Below the pieces are notes generated by a model, which made no database searches, had not been told where the DNA came from, and saw nothing but the letters and a program-made list of their open reading frames with translations. A stretch of DNA of 64,000 bases, taken from NCBI GenBank assembly GCA_019454185.1, contig CP075368.1, positions 1,116,001 through 1,180,000 on the forward strand, read 5' to 3'. Both the position numbers and the translations under genes were made by a program. Below, piece by piece: positions 25,979 to 34,814 of the stretch; position 1 is the stretch's first letter, and every line of letters starts with the position of its first letter. This stretch comes from Phycisphaeraceae bacterium (GTDB taxonomy: Bacteria > Planctomycetota > Phycisphaerae > Phycisphaerales > UBA1924).

Positions 25979-27541
25979 ATGGCTACCACGCAGACCGACC
26001 TGCGGGCGCTCCGTCGAGCCCCGCAGCCCACCCAATCAGATTCCATACCAAGGCCACAGCCTGCGGGCAGCACCACCGTCATCGCGCGCCCTAAGGCGCG
26101 ATGGGCGACGCGCCTGCTCATTCCCGCCGTCGTGCTGCTCGCGACGGGCGGCCTGCTGGCCTATGCCGCCCGCGATGCGCTCCAGACACGGCTTGCGGTC
26201 CACGTCGCCGCCGCGATTCCGAAGAGTGGCGTCGGGGCGGCGGACGCCGGGGCCGTTCCGGTCTCGGCGGGCAGTTCGGAAGAGTCCCCATCCGATGCGC
26301 CGCTCGGCCCCGTCGCGGTACAGGCCCCAGGGTGGATCGAACCGGCACCCTACGCGGTCAGCGTCCCCGCGCTGGCCGAGGGCGTGGTGCGCGAAGTGTT
26401 GGTTCTCGAGGGCGAGCGCATCGAAGCCGGTCAGGTCGTCGCCCGGCTCATCGACGAGGATGCGCGTCTAACGCTGCGCGCCGCCGATGCGGCCGTCGCG
26501 GAACGCAACACGGATGTGGCCCGGGCTCGGGCGGCGCTCGCGACCGCCGAGTCGCAGGTCGAGGTTGAGAGGACCGCCGCCGCCGAACTGCGCGATGAGG
26601 TGACACGCAAACGCGAGTTGGTCGCTGTGGGCGGCCTGAGCGAGGGGACGTTCCGGCGGATGGAGATCCGCCTTGGGGGGCTGGAGGCCAAGATCGCCAC
26701 GGCGGAAAAGATGGTGAACGAAGCACGGGCCGCTCTCGCCCAAGCGGAGTCGGCCCACGCCGCGGCGCATGTGCTGCACGACGAGGCCGCGCTGCGGCTG
26801 GAGCGGATGGAGGTGCGTTCGCCGGTCGCGGGCGTGGTGCTCGCCCGGTTGGTCGAGCCGGGCTCTCGCATCAGCATGAGCGGCAAGGGCGGCGAATCAG
26901 CCTCTGCCAGCGGCATGACGGGCGCGATCCTCCGCGTCTACGACCCCGCGAAACTCCAGGTGCGTGTGGACGTGCCGCTGGCCGACACCGCCAAGGTGAG
27001 CGTGGGCACACGCGCGACCGTCAGCACCGAGGCGCTCTCCGACCGGACCTTCAGCGGCGTGGTGTCGAGAGTCGTACACGAGGCCAACATCCAGCGGAAC
27101 ACCGTGCAGTTCAAGGTCGCGCTCGACGCGCCATCGCCCGTTCTCAAGCCCGAGATGCTCACCCGCGTCAAACTCCACGCACCCGCGGCGGCTTCTCAGC
27201 GGCACTCGGGCGGCGGCATCGGCGGCCCTTCCACCGGCGACGGCGGCGGGGGAGACTCGTTGCTTCTGGTCCCGACGGCCGCCGTTGCTGCGATCGGCGA
27301 TGGGCGAGGCCAGGTCTGGGTCGTAGATACTTCCGGCGGAAGCCCGGTGGCCCGCCGCCGCGACATCATGACGACGCCCGCGGCAGACGAGGGTTTCACC
27401 GCCGTGACAAGCGGACTCCGGCTCACCGACCGCATCATCCTGGATCCGCCCGCCCCACCCGCAATCAAGGACGGCACGCGGCTCAAGGTTCTGGGCGAAC
27501 GCACCACCGCACCTTCGGAGCCCGCATCTTCAACCCCGTAA
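25979..27541 (+). CDS. HlyD/MacA-type membrane fusion protein
   Basis: 520 aa from ATG 25979 (GCAGGAACC upstream). After a basic N-terminus, one membrane helix (LLIPAVVLLATGGLLAY) anchors it in the inner membrane. The periplasmic part has a lipoyl half (EGVVREVLVLEGERIEAGQ), a long helical hairpin (about residues 165-265, Ala/Glu/Arg-rich), the second lipoyl half (RSPVAGVVLARLVEPGSRI) and a beta-barrel with VRVDVPLADTAKV. It partners the ABC ATPase and two permeases that follow with gaps of 54, 3 and 11 bases, so this is a tripartite ABC exporter. No outer membrane channel is encoded here; it may share the CzcC-like one. Confidence 0.85.
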   Translation: MATTQTDLRALRRAPQPTQSDSIPRPQPAGSTTVIARPKARWATRLLIPAVVLLATGGLLAYAARDALQTRLAVHVAAAIPKSGVGAADAGAVPVSAGSSEESPSDAPLGPVAVQAPGWIEPAPYAVSVPALAEGVVREVLVLEGERIEAGQVVARLIDEDARLTLRAADAAVAERNTDVARARAALATAESQVEVERTAAAELRDEVTRKRELVAVGGLSEGTFRRMEIRLGGLEAKIATAEKMVNEARAALAQAESAHAAAHVLHDEAALRLERMEVRSPVAGVVLARLVEPGSRISMSGKGGESASASGMTGAILRVYDPAKLQVRVDVPLADTAKVSVGTRATVSTEALSDRTFSGVVSRVVHEANIQRNTVQFKVALDAPSPVLKPEMLTRVKLHAPAAASQRHSGGGIGGPSTGDGGGGDSLLLVPTAAVAAIGDGRGQVWVVDTSGGSPVARRRDIMTTPAADEGFTAVTSGLRLTDRIILDPPAPPAIKDGTRLKVLGERTTAPSEPASSTP

Positions 27542-27595
27542 CTCCCCGTTCCAAAGCATCTCCGCGACGAACTCGCGGCATCGACGAGATACCTT

Positions 27596-28357
27596 ATGAC
27601 TACGAACCACGCTCACGCACGAACAACTCCTCAAGGCCCTCCGCTGATCCAGTGCCGCAGGCTCACCAAGACGTACAAGAAGGGCGACAACACCATCACG
27701 CCCTTGCAGGAGCTCGACCTCGACGTGCCCGCGGGCGACTTCCTCGCCCTCATGGGCCCCTCGGGTAGCGGCAAGACCACGCTCCTCAACCTCATCGCGG
27801 GGATCGACCGGCCCAGCGGCGGGCAACTCATCATCGGCGGCACGGACATCTCCACGCTGTCCAGGTCCAAGCTCGCCGACTGGCGGAGCGTGAACGTCGG
27901 CTACGTCTTCCAGCTCTACAACCTCGTGCCCGTGCTCACAGCCTACGAGAACGTCGAACTTCCGCTTCTGCTTCACAGCATGTCCGCCAAGGACCGCCAC
28001 GAGAAGGTGCAGACCGCCATGCAGCTCGTCGGGATCGCCGACCGGCACGACCACTACCCGCGTCAACTCTCGGGCGGCCAGGAGCAGCGAGTCGCCATCG
28101 CCCGCGCCATCGTGACCGACCCCACCATCATCGTCGGCGACGAGCCCACCGGTGACCTCGACCAAGAGTCGGCGCAGGCGATCATGGACCTCATGGTCCG
28201 GCTCTGCGAGGACCTGGGCAAGACCCTCATCATCGTGACCCACGATGCCAAGAGCGCGGCCTATGCCAAGCGGACGCTGCACTTGGAGAAAGGCCGCCTG
28301 GTCGAGGCCGAACTCCTCGCCACGCGCCACGCGCCACTCGTTCCCCAGGAGGCCTGA
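27596..28357 (+). CDS. MacB/LolD-type ABC transporter ATPase
   Basis: 253 aa. Walker A GPSGSGKT is at 54-61, the Q-loop region reads VGYVFQLYNLVPVLTAYEN, the ABC signature LSGGQ is near 157, Walker B is IIVGDEPTGDLD, and the switch His is in IIVTHDAKSA. The VLTAYENVELPLLL stretch after the Q-loop is typical of the MacB/LolD/FtsE subgroup, which drives FtsX-type permeases. It acts in the cytoplasm on the two permeases encoded just downstream. Confidence 0.92.
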   Translation: MTTNHAHARTTPQGPPLIQCRRLTKTYKKGDNTITPLQELDLDVPAGDFLALMGPSGSGKTTLLNLIAGIDRPSGGQLIIGGTDISTLSRSKLADWRSVNVGYVFQLYNLVPVLTAYENVELPLLLHSMSAKDRHEKVQTAMQLVGIADRHDHYPRQLSGGQEQRVAIARAIVTDPTIIVGDEPTGDLDQESAQAIMDLMVRLCEDLGKTLIIVTHDAKSAAYAKRTLHLEKGRLVEAELLATRHAPLVPQEA

Positions 28358-28360
28358 CCC

Positions 28361-29524
28361 ATGATCGCTCCCAAGTTCATGCCCGTCGTCTTCAAGCAAC
28401 TCTGGCGGCACCGCGTCCGCAGCGTGCTCACGCTCTCGGGCGTCGCCATCGCCATGTTCCTGTTCATCGCGGTGCAGACGCTGCAAGAGGGCGTGCGCCA
28501 ATCCACGCAAGCCGCCGCGGGGGACACGACACTCGTGGTCTACCGCGAGAACCGCTTCTGCCCCGCCGCCAGCCGGCTGCCGCAGTTCTATGTGGACCGG
28601 ATCGAGAAGATCCCCGGCGTAGTCTCGGCGGTGCCGGTCAAGATCGTGGTCAACAACTGCCGGGCCTCGCTGGACGTCATCACGTTCCGGGGCGTACCCC
28701 GCGAGGACCTCGCGGGTCCCCAAGGCTGGGCCAGCAAGTGGCAACTCATCTCTGGTTCTGTGGCCGAGTGGGAGAGGCGCTCGGACTCGGCCCTGGTCGG
28801 CGAGACGCTCGCCGCGCGGCGCGGCTTCCAGGTCGGCCAGTCCTTCGACGCCTCGGGCATCACCGTCACAGTCGCGGGGATCATCCGCTCCCCCGAAGCG
28901 CAGGACCAGAACGTCGCCTACGTCCACCTCGACTTCCTTCAGCAGGCCGCGGGCAAGGGCGGCGGGCTGGGGAGCGTCACGCAGTTCACCGTCCGCGTCG
29001 ATGATCCGGCGAAGATGGAGGCCGTGGCGGAGGCCATCGATGCCGAGTTCCGCACCGAGGCCGACCCGACGATGACCAGTCCCGAGAAGGCCTTCGTGGC
29101 GCAGGCCGGGGCTGACATCGTGGAGATCGTGAAGTTCACGCAGTGGCTGGGCTGGGGTTGCCTGGCGGCGGTGCTGGCGCTTGTCGCCAACGCCATCGTG
29201 CTGAGCGTGCAGGATCGAATCAAGGAGCACGCCGTCTTGCAAACCTTGGGGTTCCGCTCCGGCCTCATCGCCCGCCTGATCGTGAGCGAAGGGATGCTCA
29301 TCGGCGTGCTGGGGGGCGCGCTCGGCACGGGCATCGCTCTCTCCGTCGTTCACTTCGGCAACTTCAGTCTGTCGCAGGAAGGACTCTCGATCGGCGTGAG
29401 CGCCTCGTGGTCGGTCCTGGCCTGGGGCCTGCTCATCTCGGCAGGCGTCGGAATCGTGGCGGGCCTGGTGCCCGCGTGGCGGGCGGGCCGCCGAGAGATC
29501 GCATCGTGCTTCAGGGCCGTTTGA
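28361..29524 (+). CDS. FtsX/MacB-type ABC permease
   Basis: 387 aa, starting 3 bases after the ATPase stop. One N-terminal membrane helix (LTLSGVAIAMFLFIAV) is followed by a periplasmic MacB_PCD-like domain of about 200 residues (FRGVPREDLAG, GETLAARRGFQVGQSF, TVAGIIRSP). Three C-terminal helices end the protein (LAAVLALVANAIVLSVQDR, IGVLGGALGTGIALS, WGLLISAGVGIVAGLVPAW). This is the four-helix FtsX fold. It contains Cys in NRFCP and NNCRA. Substrate not predictable from sequence; the island context suggests an envelope stress or metal role. Confidence 0.88.
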   Translation: MIAPKFMPVVFKQLWRHRVRSVLTLSGVAIAMFLFIAVQTLQEGVRQSTQAAAGDTTLVVYRENRFCPAASRLPQFYVDRIEKIPGVVSAVPVKIVVNNCRASLDVITFRGVPREDLAGPQGWASKWQLISGSVAEWERRSDSALVGETLAARRGFQVGQSFDASGITVTVAGIIRSPEAQDQNVAYVHLDFLQQAAGKGGGLGSVTQFTVRVDDPAKMEAVAEAIDAEFRTEADPTMTSPEKAFVAQAGADIVEIVKFTQWLGWGCLAAVLALVANAIVLSVQDRIKEHAVLQTLGFRSGLIARLIVSEGMLIGVLGGALGTGIALSVVHFGNFSLSQEGLSIGVSASWSVLAWGLLISAGVGIVAGLVPAWRAGRREIASCFRAV

Positions 29525-29535
29525 AAGAGGGACAT

Positions 29536-30798
29536 ATGAGACTTCTTCCGTTCGCATACGCCGTCCGCAATCTGGGCCGTTCGCCCTCGCGGCTCTTCCT
29601 CTCTGTCGCCGGGGCGGCGATGGTTGTACTGCTCATCCTGGTCGCGGGCGGGTTCGTCAACGGTATGAGTCGGGCGCTCAAGGCCACGGGCGGGGAGCAC
29701 AACGTCATCCTCATGGGCGCGGGGAGCGAGGAGAGCGTCGAGCGCTCCGAGATCGAGGCGGGCGTGCCGGGTGTGCTCGCGGCCAGCGTCTCGGGCATCC
29801 GCACGCGTGCCGGTGTGGCCTATGTCTCGCCTGAGGTTCATGTGATGCTCCCAGTCCGTGTGGGTCCGTCGCAGAGCGCGGCGAACCCGCAGAGCAGGGC
29901 TGAATCGGTGGTTGCGGAGGGGTCGGGCGGCTCCAGGGTTCCCAGGCCGAAAGGACGGCAGGTGATGATGCGAGGCGTCACTCCCGCGGCGTCGCTGGTC
30001 CACGAGTCGGTGTCGTTGACCGAGGGGCGATGGCCCGAATCGGGAGCGGATGAGGTGATGGTCGGTCGCATGACGGGGACGGTACTGGGCATCTCGGAGA
30101 GCGATGTGCAAGTCGGCAAGGCGCTGGTGATCGACGGCAGGCCGTGGACGATCGTCGGGCGCTTCAGCGCGCCGGGGACGGTTGTCGAGGCCGAGGTGTG
30201 GCTCCCGCTGGCAGACCTCATGACGGCAACCAAACGCGAGACCATTTCGTGCGTGGTCCTCACGCTCGACCCCTACAACGAGGCGACGGGCGAAGGGGCC
30301 GACTTCGGTGATATCGCGGCCTTTACCAAGACCCGGCCGGACCTCGAACTGGTGCCCATGACCGAGCGCGAGTACTACGGAAAACTGGCGAGCTTTTTCG
30401 GGCCCATCAAGATTGTCGCGTGGGTGACGGCGGGGCTGATCGCCGTCGGCGGGCTCTTCGGCGGGCTGAACACGATGTACGCCGCGTTCGCCTCGCGCAT
30501 CCGCGAACTGGGGACGCTGCAATCCATCGGCTACCGGCGGCTGGCGATCGTCTGGTCGATGATCCAGGAATCGACGCTGGCGACGGCGGCGGGTGGGCTG
30601 CTCGCGTGCGCGGTGGGCGTGTTCCTGCTCGACGGGCTGGCGGTGCGGTTCTCGATGGGGGCGTTCGGGCTGCTGATCGACGAGACGGTGATCGGGCTGG
30701 GGCTGCTGACGGGCCTGGCCCTGGGCGTCGCGGGCGCGTTGCCCCCGGCGATTCGTTGTCTGAGGCCGACGATCCCTGTCGCGCTCAAGGCGGTGTGA
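29536..30798 (+). CDS. Second FtsX/MacB-type ABC permease
   Basis: 420 aa. ATG 29536 is chosen because AGAGGGA lies 6 bases upstream. It has the same four-helix layout: helix 1 SVAGAAMVVLLILVAGGFV, a periplasmic domain of about 240 residues (SVSLTEGRWPESGADEVMVG, GKALVIDGRPWTIVGRFSAPGT, split by short loops), then helices near VAWVTAGLIAVGGLFGG, AAGGLLACAVGVFLL and LGLLTGLALGVAGALPP. It probably forms a heterodimer with the previous permease. Two different permeases with one ATPase and one HlyD protein are a common arrangement in Planctomycetota and related bacteria. Confidence 0.88.
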   Translation: MRLLPFAYAVRNLGRSPSRLFLSVAGAAMVVLLILVAGGFVNGMSRALKATGGEHNVILMGAGSEESVERSEIEAGVPGVLAASVSGIRTRAGVAYVSPEVHVMLPVRVGPSQSAANPQSRAESVVAEGSGGSRVPRPKGRQVMMRGVTPAASLVHESVSLTEGRWPESGADEVMVGRMTGTVLGISESDVQVGKALVIDGRPWTIVGRFSAPGTVVEAEVWLPLADLMTATKRETISCVVLTLDPYNEATGEGADFGDIAAFTKTRPDLELVPMTEREYYGKLASFFGPIKIVAWVTAGLIAVGGLFGGLNTMYAAFASRIRELGTLQSIGYRRLAIVWSMIQESTLATAAGGLLACAVGVFLLDGLAVRFSMGAFGLLIDETVIGLGLLTGLALGVAGALPPAIRCLRPTIPVALKAV

Positions 30799-30873
30799 TG
30801 GTGAACGAGTGTGCCGCCGTGGCGTGTGCCGCGGGGCGACAAGAGTCCAACGACGTTTGCAAGGAGTTTCGAT

Positions 30874-31845
30874 ATGAAAGCGATGAAGATGAACGTGACG
30901 GGTTCGATGCGGGCGATGACGGTGGCCGCGATGCTGATCGCGGGCGCGGCGGGATTGGGCATGCTGACGCCCGTGGCGGCACTAGCGCAGGTCAAGAACG
31001 TCGCGGACGTGAAGACCATGCTCAAGCCGGAACTCCCGGCGAACGCGCTGGAGATCACCGCCGCGATGAAGTCCGCCAAGGTGGGCGAGACGATCACGGT
31101 GCGCGGCACCGTGGCGATGTCGAAGGATGCCTTCGTGGAGAACCGCGCGATGTTCACGCTGGTGGATGAGTCCACCCGCAAGGGCTGCTGCCCGCCCTCG
31201 GACAAGTTGCCCGACACCGCGTGCGACATCCCGGCGGAAGGGCGCGCGACTGTGCAGATCGTTGACGCGAACGGGAAGGCGCTCCGCGCCGGACTCAATG
31301 GCCAGCACGGGCTCAAGCCGGGCGCGGAGGTGTTCGTGACGGGCAAAGTCGAGACCGCCAACGGCACCGATGCGCTGGTGCTCACCGCGACCTCGATGCA
31401 TGTGTCCAAGGCCCCGCTGCCGAGCGGGTTCTTTGTCGAGAAGCAGCCCGAGAACGCCAAGGACGTGTCGGAGATCCGCAAGGCCGGAACGCTCAAGGCA
31501 GGTGATGAGGTCGTGCTTCGCGGGCGAGTCGGCGGCAGCAAGGAACCATTCGTCGCGGGTCGCGCTGTCCTTACGCTGATGGGCAGAGGGCTCAAGGCCT
31601 GCAACGAAAACCCCGACGACAAATGCTCCAAGCCCTGGGACTACTGCTGCGAGACCAAGCAGGACATCCTCGCGAACTCAGTAACAGTGCAGGTGGTGGA
31701 TGCCAAGGGGCAAATCCTCCGAACGGACATGAAGGGGCGGCGCGGGCTGAAGGAACTGACGGAAATCGTCGTGATCGGTAACGTCTCGTCGGCAGACGGC
31801 AAGGCGGTGGTAGTCAATGCCCAGGCGGTGTATCCGGTCCAGTGA
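30874..31845 (+). CDS. Periplasmic protein with two OB-like repeats
   Basis: 323 aa from ATG 30874 with AAGGAG 8 bases upstream. A signal peptide (AMTVAAMLIAGAAGLGML to VAALAQ) targets it to the periplasm. The mature part has two similar halves. Each begins with a strand pattern, VGETITVRGTVAMSKDAFVE in the first and AGDEVVLRGRVGGSKEPFVA in the second, followed by a Cys cluster (KGCCPPSDK, DTACD; KACNENPDDKC, DYCC) and a strand block (ATVQIVDANGKALRAGL, TVQVVDAKGQILRTDM). This is the look of a duplicated OB-fold, perhaps disulphide-linked or metal-binding. It ends the island and probably works with the ABC exporter. Not a recognised family. Confidence 0.65.
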   Translation: MKAMKMNVTGSMRAMTVAAMLIAGAAGLGMLTPVAALAQVKNVADVKTMLKPELPANALEITAAMKSAKVGETITVRGTVAMSKDAFVENRAMFTLVDESTRKGCCPPSDKLPDTACDIPAEGRATVQIVDANGKALRAGLNGQHGLKPGAEVFVTGKVETANGTDALVLTATSMHVSKAPLPSGFFVEKQPENAKDVSEIRKAGTLKAGDEVVLRGRVGGSKEPFVAGRAVLTLMGRGLKACNENPDDKCSKPWDYCCETKQDILANSVTVQVVDAKGQILRTDMKGRRGLKELTEIVVIGNVSSADGKAVVVNAQAVYPVQ

Positions 31846-32252
31846 CCTGACGGACACGGTCGAATACCCCAGCGGGCGGGACAGAAACGGGGTTCCGCCA
31901 GGTTCCGCATCACCCCGATCGGCTCGTTCGGCTTGTGTCCCCACATCCCGGCGTCGCGCGGCAACCGGACTTTTTAGGCCAATTGGCCATATTCACTAGA
32001 GAGAAACGGTTTGAGGAAGTTGTGGATACGGACACTCAACTCACCACGTGCGGTCGCACGACCGCACCGGGTGAGACGCGCCAGTCCCTCCGATCCTGGC
32101 GGCGACGGGCGTGAGCGGCGGAGCCCCGTTCGACACCCGATATCCATCCTCTCTTCGCATACCCTCCCGGGTCGCGAGACTCGCTGGTTGTCGTTTGAGT
32201 GTGCATGCCTCAGACTGCGCTTCCCACGTTTACGAGGTCCGTCGGGCTGTTG
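31846..32252. other. Intergenic region between metal island and serine recombinase module
   Basis: 407 bases without a gene. It holds a 12-base perfect palindrome GGCCAATTGGCC (31977-31988) and a long inverted repeat (32040-32075, listed separately). Such a gap next to a recombinase module is a natural place for an attachment site, but no duplicate of it was found in the window. Confidence 0.4.
32040..32075. repeat. 36-base inverted repeat, candidate recombination or regulatory site
   Basis: CTCACC, two unpaired bases, GTGCGGTCG, CA, CGACCGCAC, two unpaired bases, GGTGAG: a 9-bp perfect core plus 6-bp outer arms. No T run follows on either strand. Large serine recombinase sites are usually imperfect inverted repeats around a 2-base core, and here the centre is the 2-base CA. 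A crossover site is therefore possible; a simple hairpin terminator or operator is the alternative. Confidence 0.4.
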
Positions 32253-32684
32253 TCAGTTCTGTGGGCCGCGTGCAGCACCCGCCAACTCCCGCCAGCGCCG
32301 ACGCTGCTCGCGCCAGTCCGAGACGGCGCACACGGTGCGCAGTTCGTGCTCGCTGACTGCATCCCGTTCACGCTCAACGCGAGACAGGAAAAGCAACTCC
32401 TCCTGGATGTCCGGAGCCAGGCACAGCAGGTCCATGATCTGGCTGATCCGAGCCCGCGTGACCTGCCCCAACCGGGCGAGGTCGGCGTGGGATTCGACCT
32501 CGCCCATCCGAACCAACTCCTCAAACCGGATCGCCAGCGCCATCAGGCGGGCGATGCGGGGCACGTGGCCTGCTTCAACGGCTGGCGCGGCGGGCTCCAC
32601 GCCTACGTTGACCTCTTTCCGGCCCGCCGCCCCCCGCGTGAAGTGCACTGGGAACTCGATCGTGACGTCGTGCATGTCTTTCAT
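32253..32684 (-). CDS. ParB-like HTH protein of serine recombinase module
   Basis: 143 aa. The central part has MALAIRFEELVRMGEVESHADLA in two steps, then LGQVTRARISQIMDLLCLAPDIQEELLFL. The second segment is the ParB/KorB-type helix-turn-helix, which binds DNA. It starts at ATG 32684, overlapping the recombinase stop by ATGA. A close relative with the same neighbour is at 62492-62911. It lacks the ParB CTPase part. It may help the recombinase choose or bind its site, or control its expression. Confidence 0.75.
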   Translation of the reverse strand: MKDMHDVTIEFPVHFTRGAAGRKEVNVGVEPAAPAVEAGHVPRIARLMALAIRFEELVRMGEVESHADLARLGQVTRARISQIMDLLCLAPDIQEELLFLSRVERERDAVSEHELRTVCAVSDWREQRRRWRELAGAARGPQN

Positions 32685-34273
32685 GCGACCTCCTCGTGCT
32701 CAACGGGTGCCTGGCCGAGCGTGCGCAGCCCGGCCGGATGGAACGTGATCGACACCGTCTTCTTCGCACCGTCGTAGTCCACCCGTTTGACGAGGTTCGC
32801 AAGCACGGCCGCCTGTTCCCGCGGGTAGAGCACGTCCCACGTCGCGGCGAACTCGCGAAGCGAGGCCGCGACGTCGGACTGGGTGATCGACTCGTTCTCG
32901 ATCTGTTCCGCCTCGGCGCAAAGAACTCGAGCCCGCTCGCTGGCCGTCGCCAGGCGTTCGTGGAGGTCGGCCAGCCGGGCGGCGGCGTTGGCGTCCGTGC
33001 CTGCGGTCATCGCGGCCTTGCGGATGTCGCCCTCAATCTTCTGGATCTCACGCGTGCTCGCCGTGTGGTCCTTGTCGATCTGGGCGCTCCGAGAGCGGAT
33101 GCCGATCTGCAACTGGCGGAATGTCGCCGCTATCAGCGCCGCATCGCCGCCGATGTGCTTGATTCGGTCTACCACCATCCGCTCTATCTGCTCGGCTGGC
33201 AAGGAACCCGACGGGCACGCGTGCCAGCCCTGTTTCTGCGCGACGTAGCAGACGTAGTAGCGGTACGCGGCCTTCCCATCTTTGACGCTGTAGGTATGGC
33301 CCATCGCGTGCCCGCACGGCCCGCAGTGAATCAGCCCCTTGAGCAGCGCCCCGTGCTGGTTGCGGACGTGCATGCCGCCGGTGCGGCCGTTGTGCTTGAT
33401 CGTCTGGAAGACCTGCTGCCAAAGCCGCTCGTCGACGATGGCCGCGTGCTCGCCGGCGAACAGCTCCTTCTTGTGCTTGACCTTGCCCACATAAGCCGGG
33501 TTGGTGAGCAGGCTGATCAGAAGGTGCTTGTCCCACACCCGGCCGCCGACCGCCATGCCCTTGCGGGTCGTCCAACGCTTGCTCGTACAGCCGCGGGCGT
33601 TGAGGATCTGGGCCACTTTGGTGAGCGAGCGGTGCTCCAGATACAAGTGGTAGATCTCGCGGACGAGCTCCGCCTCCGCGGCGTTGACCACGAGCTTGCT
33701 CCCGCCCGCGGGCTGGGGCGCGAGGTCGTATCCCAGGATCGGTTTGCCGCCGAACCACTTGCCCTTGCGCTTGGACGCGGCGATCTTGTCGCGGGTGCGC
33801 TCGGAGATGATCTCGCGCTCGAACTGGGCGAACGAGAGCAGGATGTTCAGCGTGAGCCGCCCCATCGACTGCGTGGTGTTGAACTGCTGCGTTACCGACA
33901 CGAATGACACGCGGTGCTTCTCGAAGACCGCCATCATGCGGGCGAAGTCCAGGAGCGAGCGCGACAGGCGGTCGACCTTGTAGACCACCACGCAGTCGAC
34001 CTTGCCGGCTTCGATGTCCGCCATGAGACGCTGGCAACCGGGTCGGTCGGTGTTCCCGCCGGTGAAGCCGCCGTCGTTGTACTGGTCCGGCAGCGCCACC
34101 CACCCCTCGTGCTTCATGCTGGCGATGTAGGCCTCCGCACTCTCGCGCTGGGCGTGCAGCGAGTTGAACTCCTGCTCGAGTCCCTGTTCGCTGGACTTGC
34201 GGGTGTAGATGGCGCACCGCACCGTCGGCACGCCGGACTGCTTGTGTGGTGCTGTATTGATGGACGATTTCAT
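32681..34273 (-). CDS. Large serine recombinase (resolvase family)
   Basis: 530 aa. The catalytic domain begins VRCAIYTRKSSEQG, with the nucleophile Ser at about residue 27, and has VVYKVDRLSRSLLDFARMM and FEREIISERTRDKIAASK. A recombinase domain follows (GYDLAP, AELVREIYHLYLEHRSLTKVA). Then comes a zinc ribbon (IHCGPCGHAMG, YVCYVAQKQGWHACPSG) and a coiled C-terminus. It cuts and joins DNA through a Ser-DNA bond, as integrase or excisionase of a mobile element. It overlaps the upstream DUF2924 gene and the downstream ParB-like gene by 4 bases each. A second copy enters the window at 62908. Confidence 0.93.
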   Translation of the reverse strand: MKSSINTAPHKQSGVPTVRCAIYTRKSSEQGLEQEFNSLHAQRESAEAYIASMKHEGWVALPDQYNDGGFTGGNTDRPGCQRLMADIEAGKVDCVVVYKVDRLSRSLLDFARMMAVFEKHRVSFVSVTQQFNTTQSMGRLTLNILLSFAQFEREIISERTRDKIAASKRKGKWFGGKPILGYDLAPQPAGGSKLVVNAAEAELVREIYHLYLEHRSLTKVAQILNARGCTSKRWTTRKGMAVGGRVWDKHLLISLLTNPAYVGKVKHKKELFAGEHAAIVDERLWQQVFQTIKHNGRTGGMHVRNQHGALLKGLIHCGPCGHAMGHTYSVKDGKAAYRYYVCYVAQKQGWHACPSGSLPAEQIERMVVDRIKHIGGDAALIAATFRQLQIGIRSRSAQIDKDHTASTREIQKIEGDIRKAAMTAGTDANAAARLADLHERLATASERARVLCAEAEQIENESITQSDVAASLREFAATWDVLYPREQAAVLANLVKRVDYDGAKKTVSITFHPAGLRTLGQAPVEHEEVA

Positions 34274-34791
34274 ACGTTGCCCTCCGTGGTGCCGGGCTCA
34301 TTGAGCCCGAAGAAGCGGAATCCGTTCCAGTGCGAGCCGGTCACCTTCGCCGCGATGGCGCTCAGCGACCGGTAGACCTCTCCGTCAAACTCGAAGCCTT
34401 TGGGCAGCACCCGGACGAACACGGCGCGGCCCTTGTACTCGCGGCGGAGGACCGTCCCGGGTGGCGGCAGCCGCCCGTCCTCTCGCGTGTGGATGGGCAC
34501 GCTCACCACGCTCTCGCCGTTGGCCCGGGGCTTGGGCGCGTCCGGCGATTGGGCGCGTGGCGGGCTTCGTCGCAGGTCAGCGTCGTTGGCCAGTTCGCGT
34601 GCCCGCTGGCGTGCCCGCTCCGAGAGGTCCCCCTCCCGAAGCGCCTGCATCCGCCAGAGAATCCGTTTGATCAGCAGCACCTTGTGGTGCGTCCGCGTCT
34701 CTTCGCCGTAGACCTTGGCGTACCGCTGCTTCAGCTGCGGCACCGTCATCTGTTCCAAGGCCCGTTCGGCTGCATTCACATCGATCGCCAT
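34270..34791 (-). CDS. DUF2924 family protein
   Basis: 173 aa. The N-terminal half has ALEQMTVPQLKQRYAKVYGE and HHKVLLIKRILWRMQAL; the C-terminal half has PGTVLRREYKGRAVFVRVL, FEFDGEVYRSLSAIAAKVTG and HWNGFRFFGL. This is the DUF2924 pattern (a helical part followed by a beta-rich domain), found next to large serine recombinases in planctomycetes and proteobacteria. The end (SLSAIAAKVTGSHWNGFRFF) is like a small DNA- or protein-binding motif. Function unknown, but its link with the recombinase is constant. Confidence 0.85.
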   Translation of the reverse strand: MAIDVNAAERALEQMTVPQLKQRYAKVYGEETRTHHKVLLIKRILWRMQALREGDLSERARQRARELANDADLRRSPPRAQSPDAPKPRANGESVVSVPIHTREDGRLPPPGTVLRREYKGRAVFVRVLPKGFEFDGEVYRSLSAIAAKVTGSHWNGFRFFGLNEPGTTEGNV

Positions 34792-34814
34792 CGGGGTCTC
34801 CGTTCTCGTGGTCG

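Noticed and set aside
27530..29557. Long minus-strand frame opposite the ABC exporter genes
   Set aside because: It is antisense of the ATPase and permease genes, whose motifs are complete.
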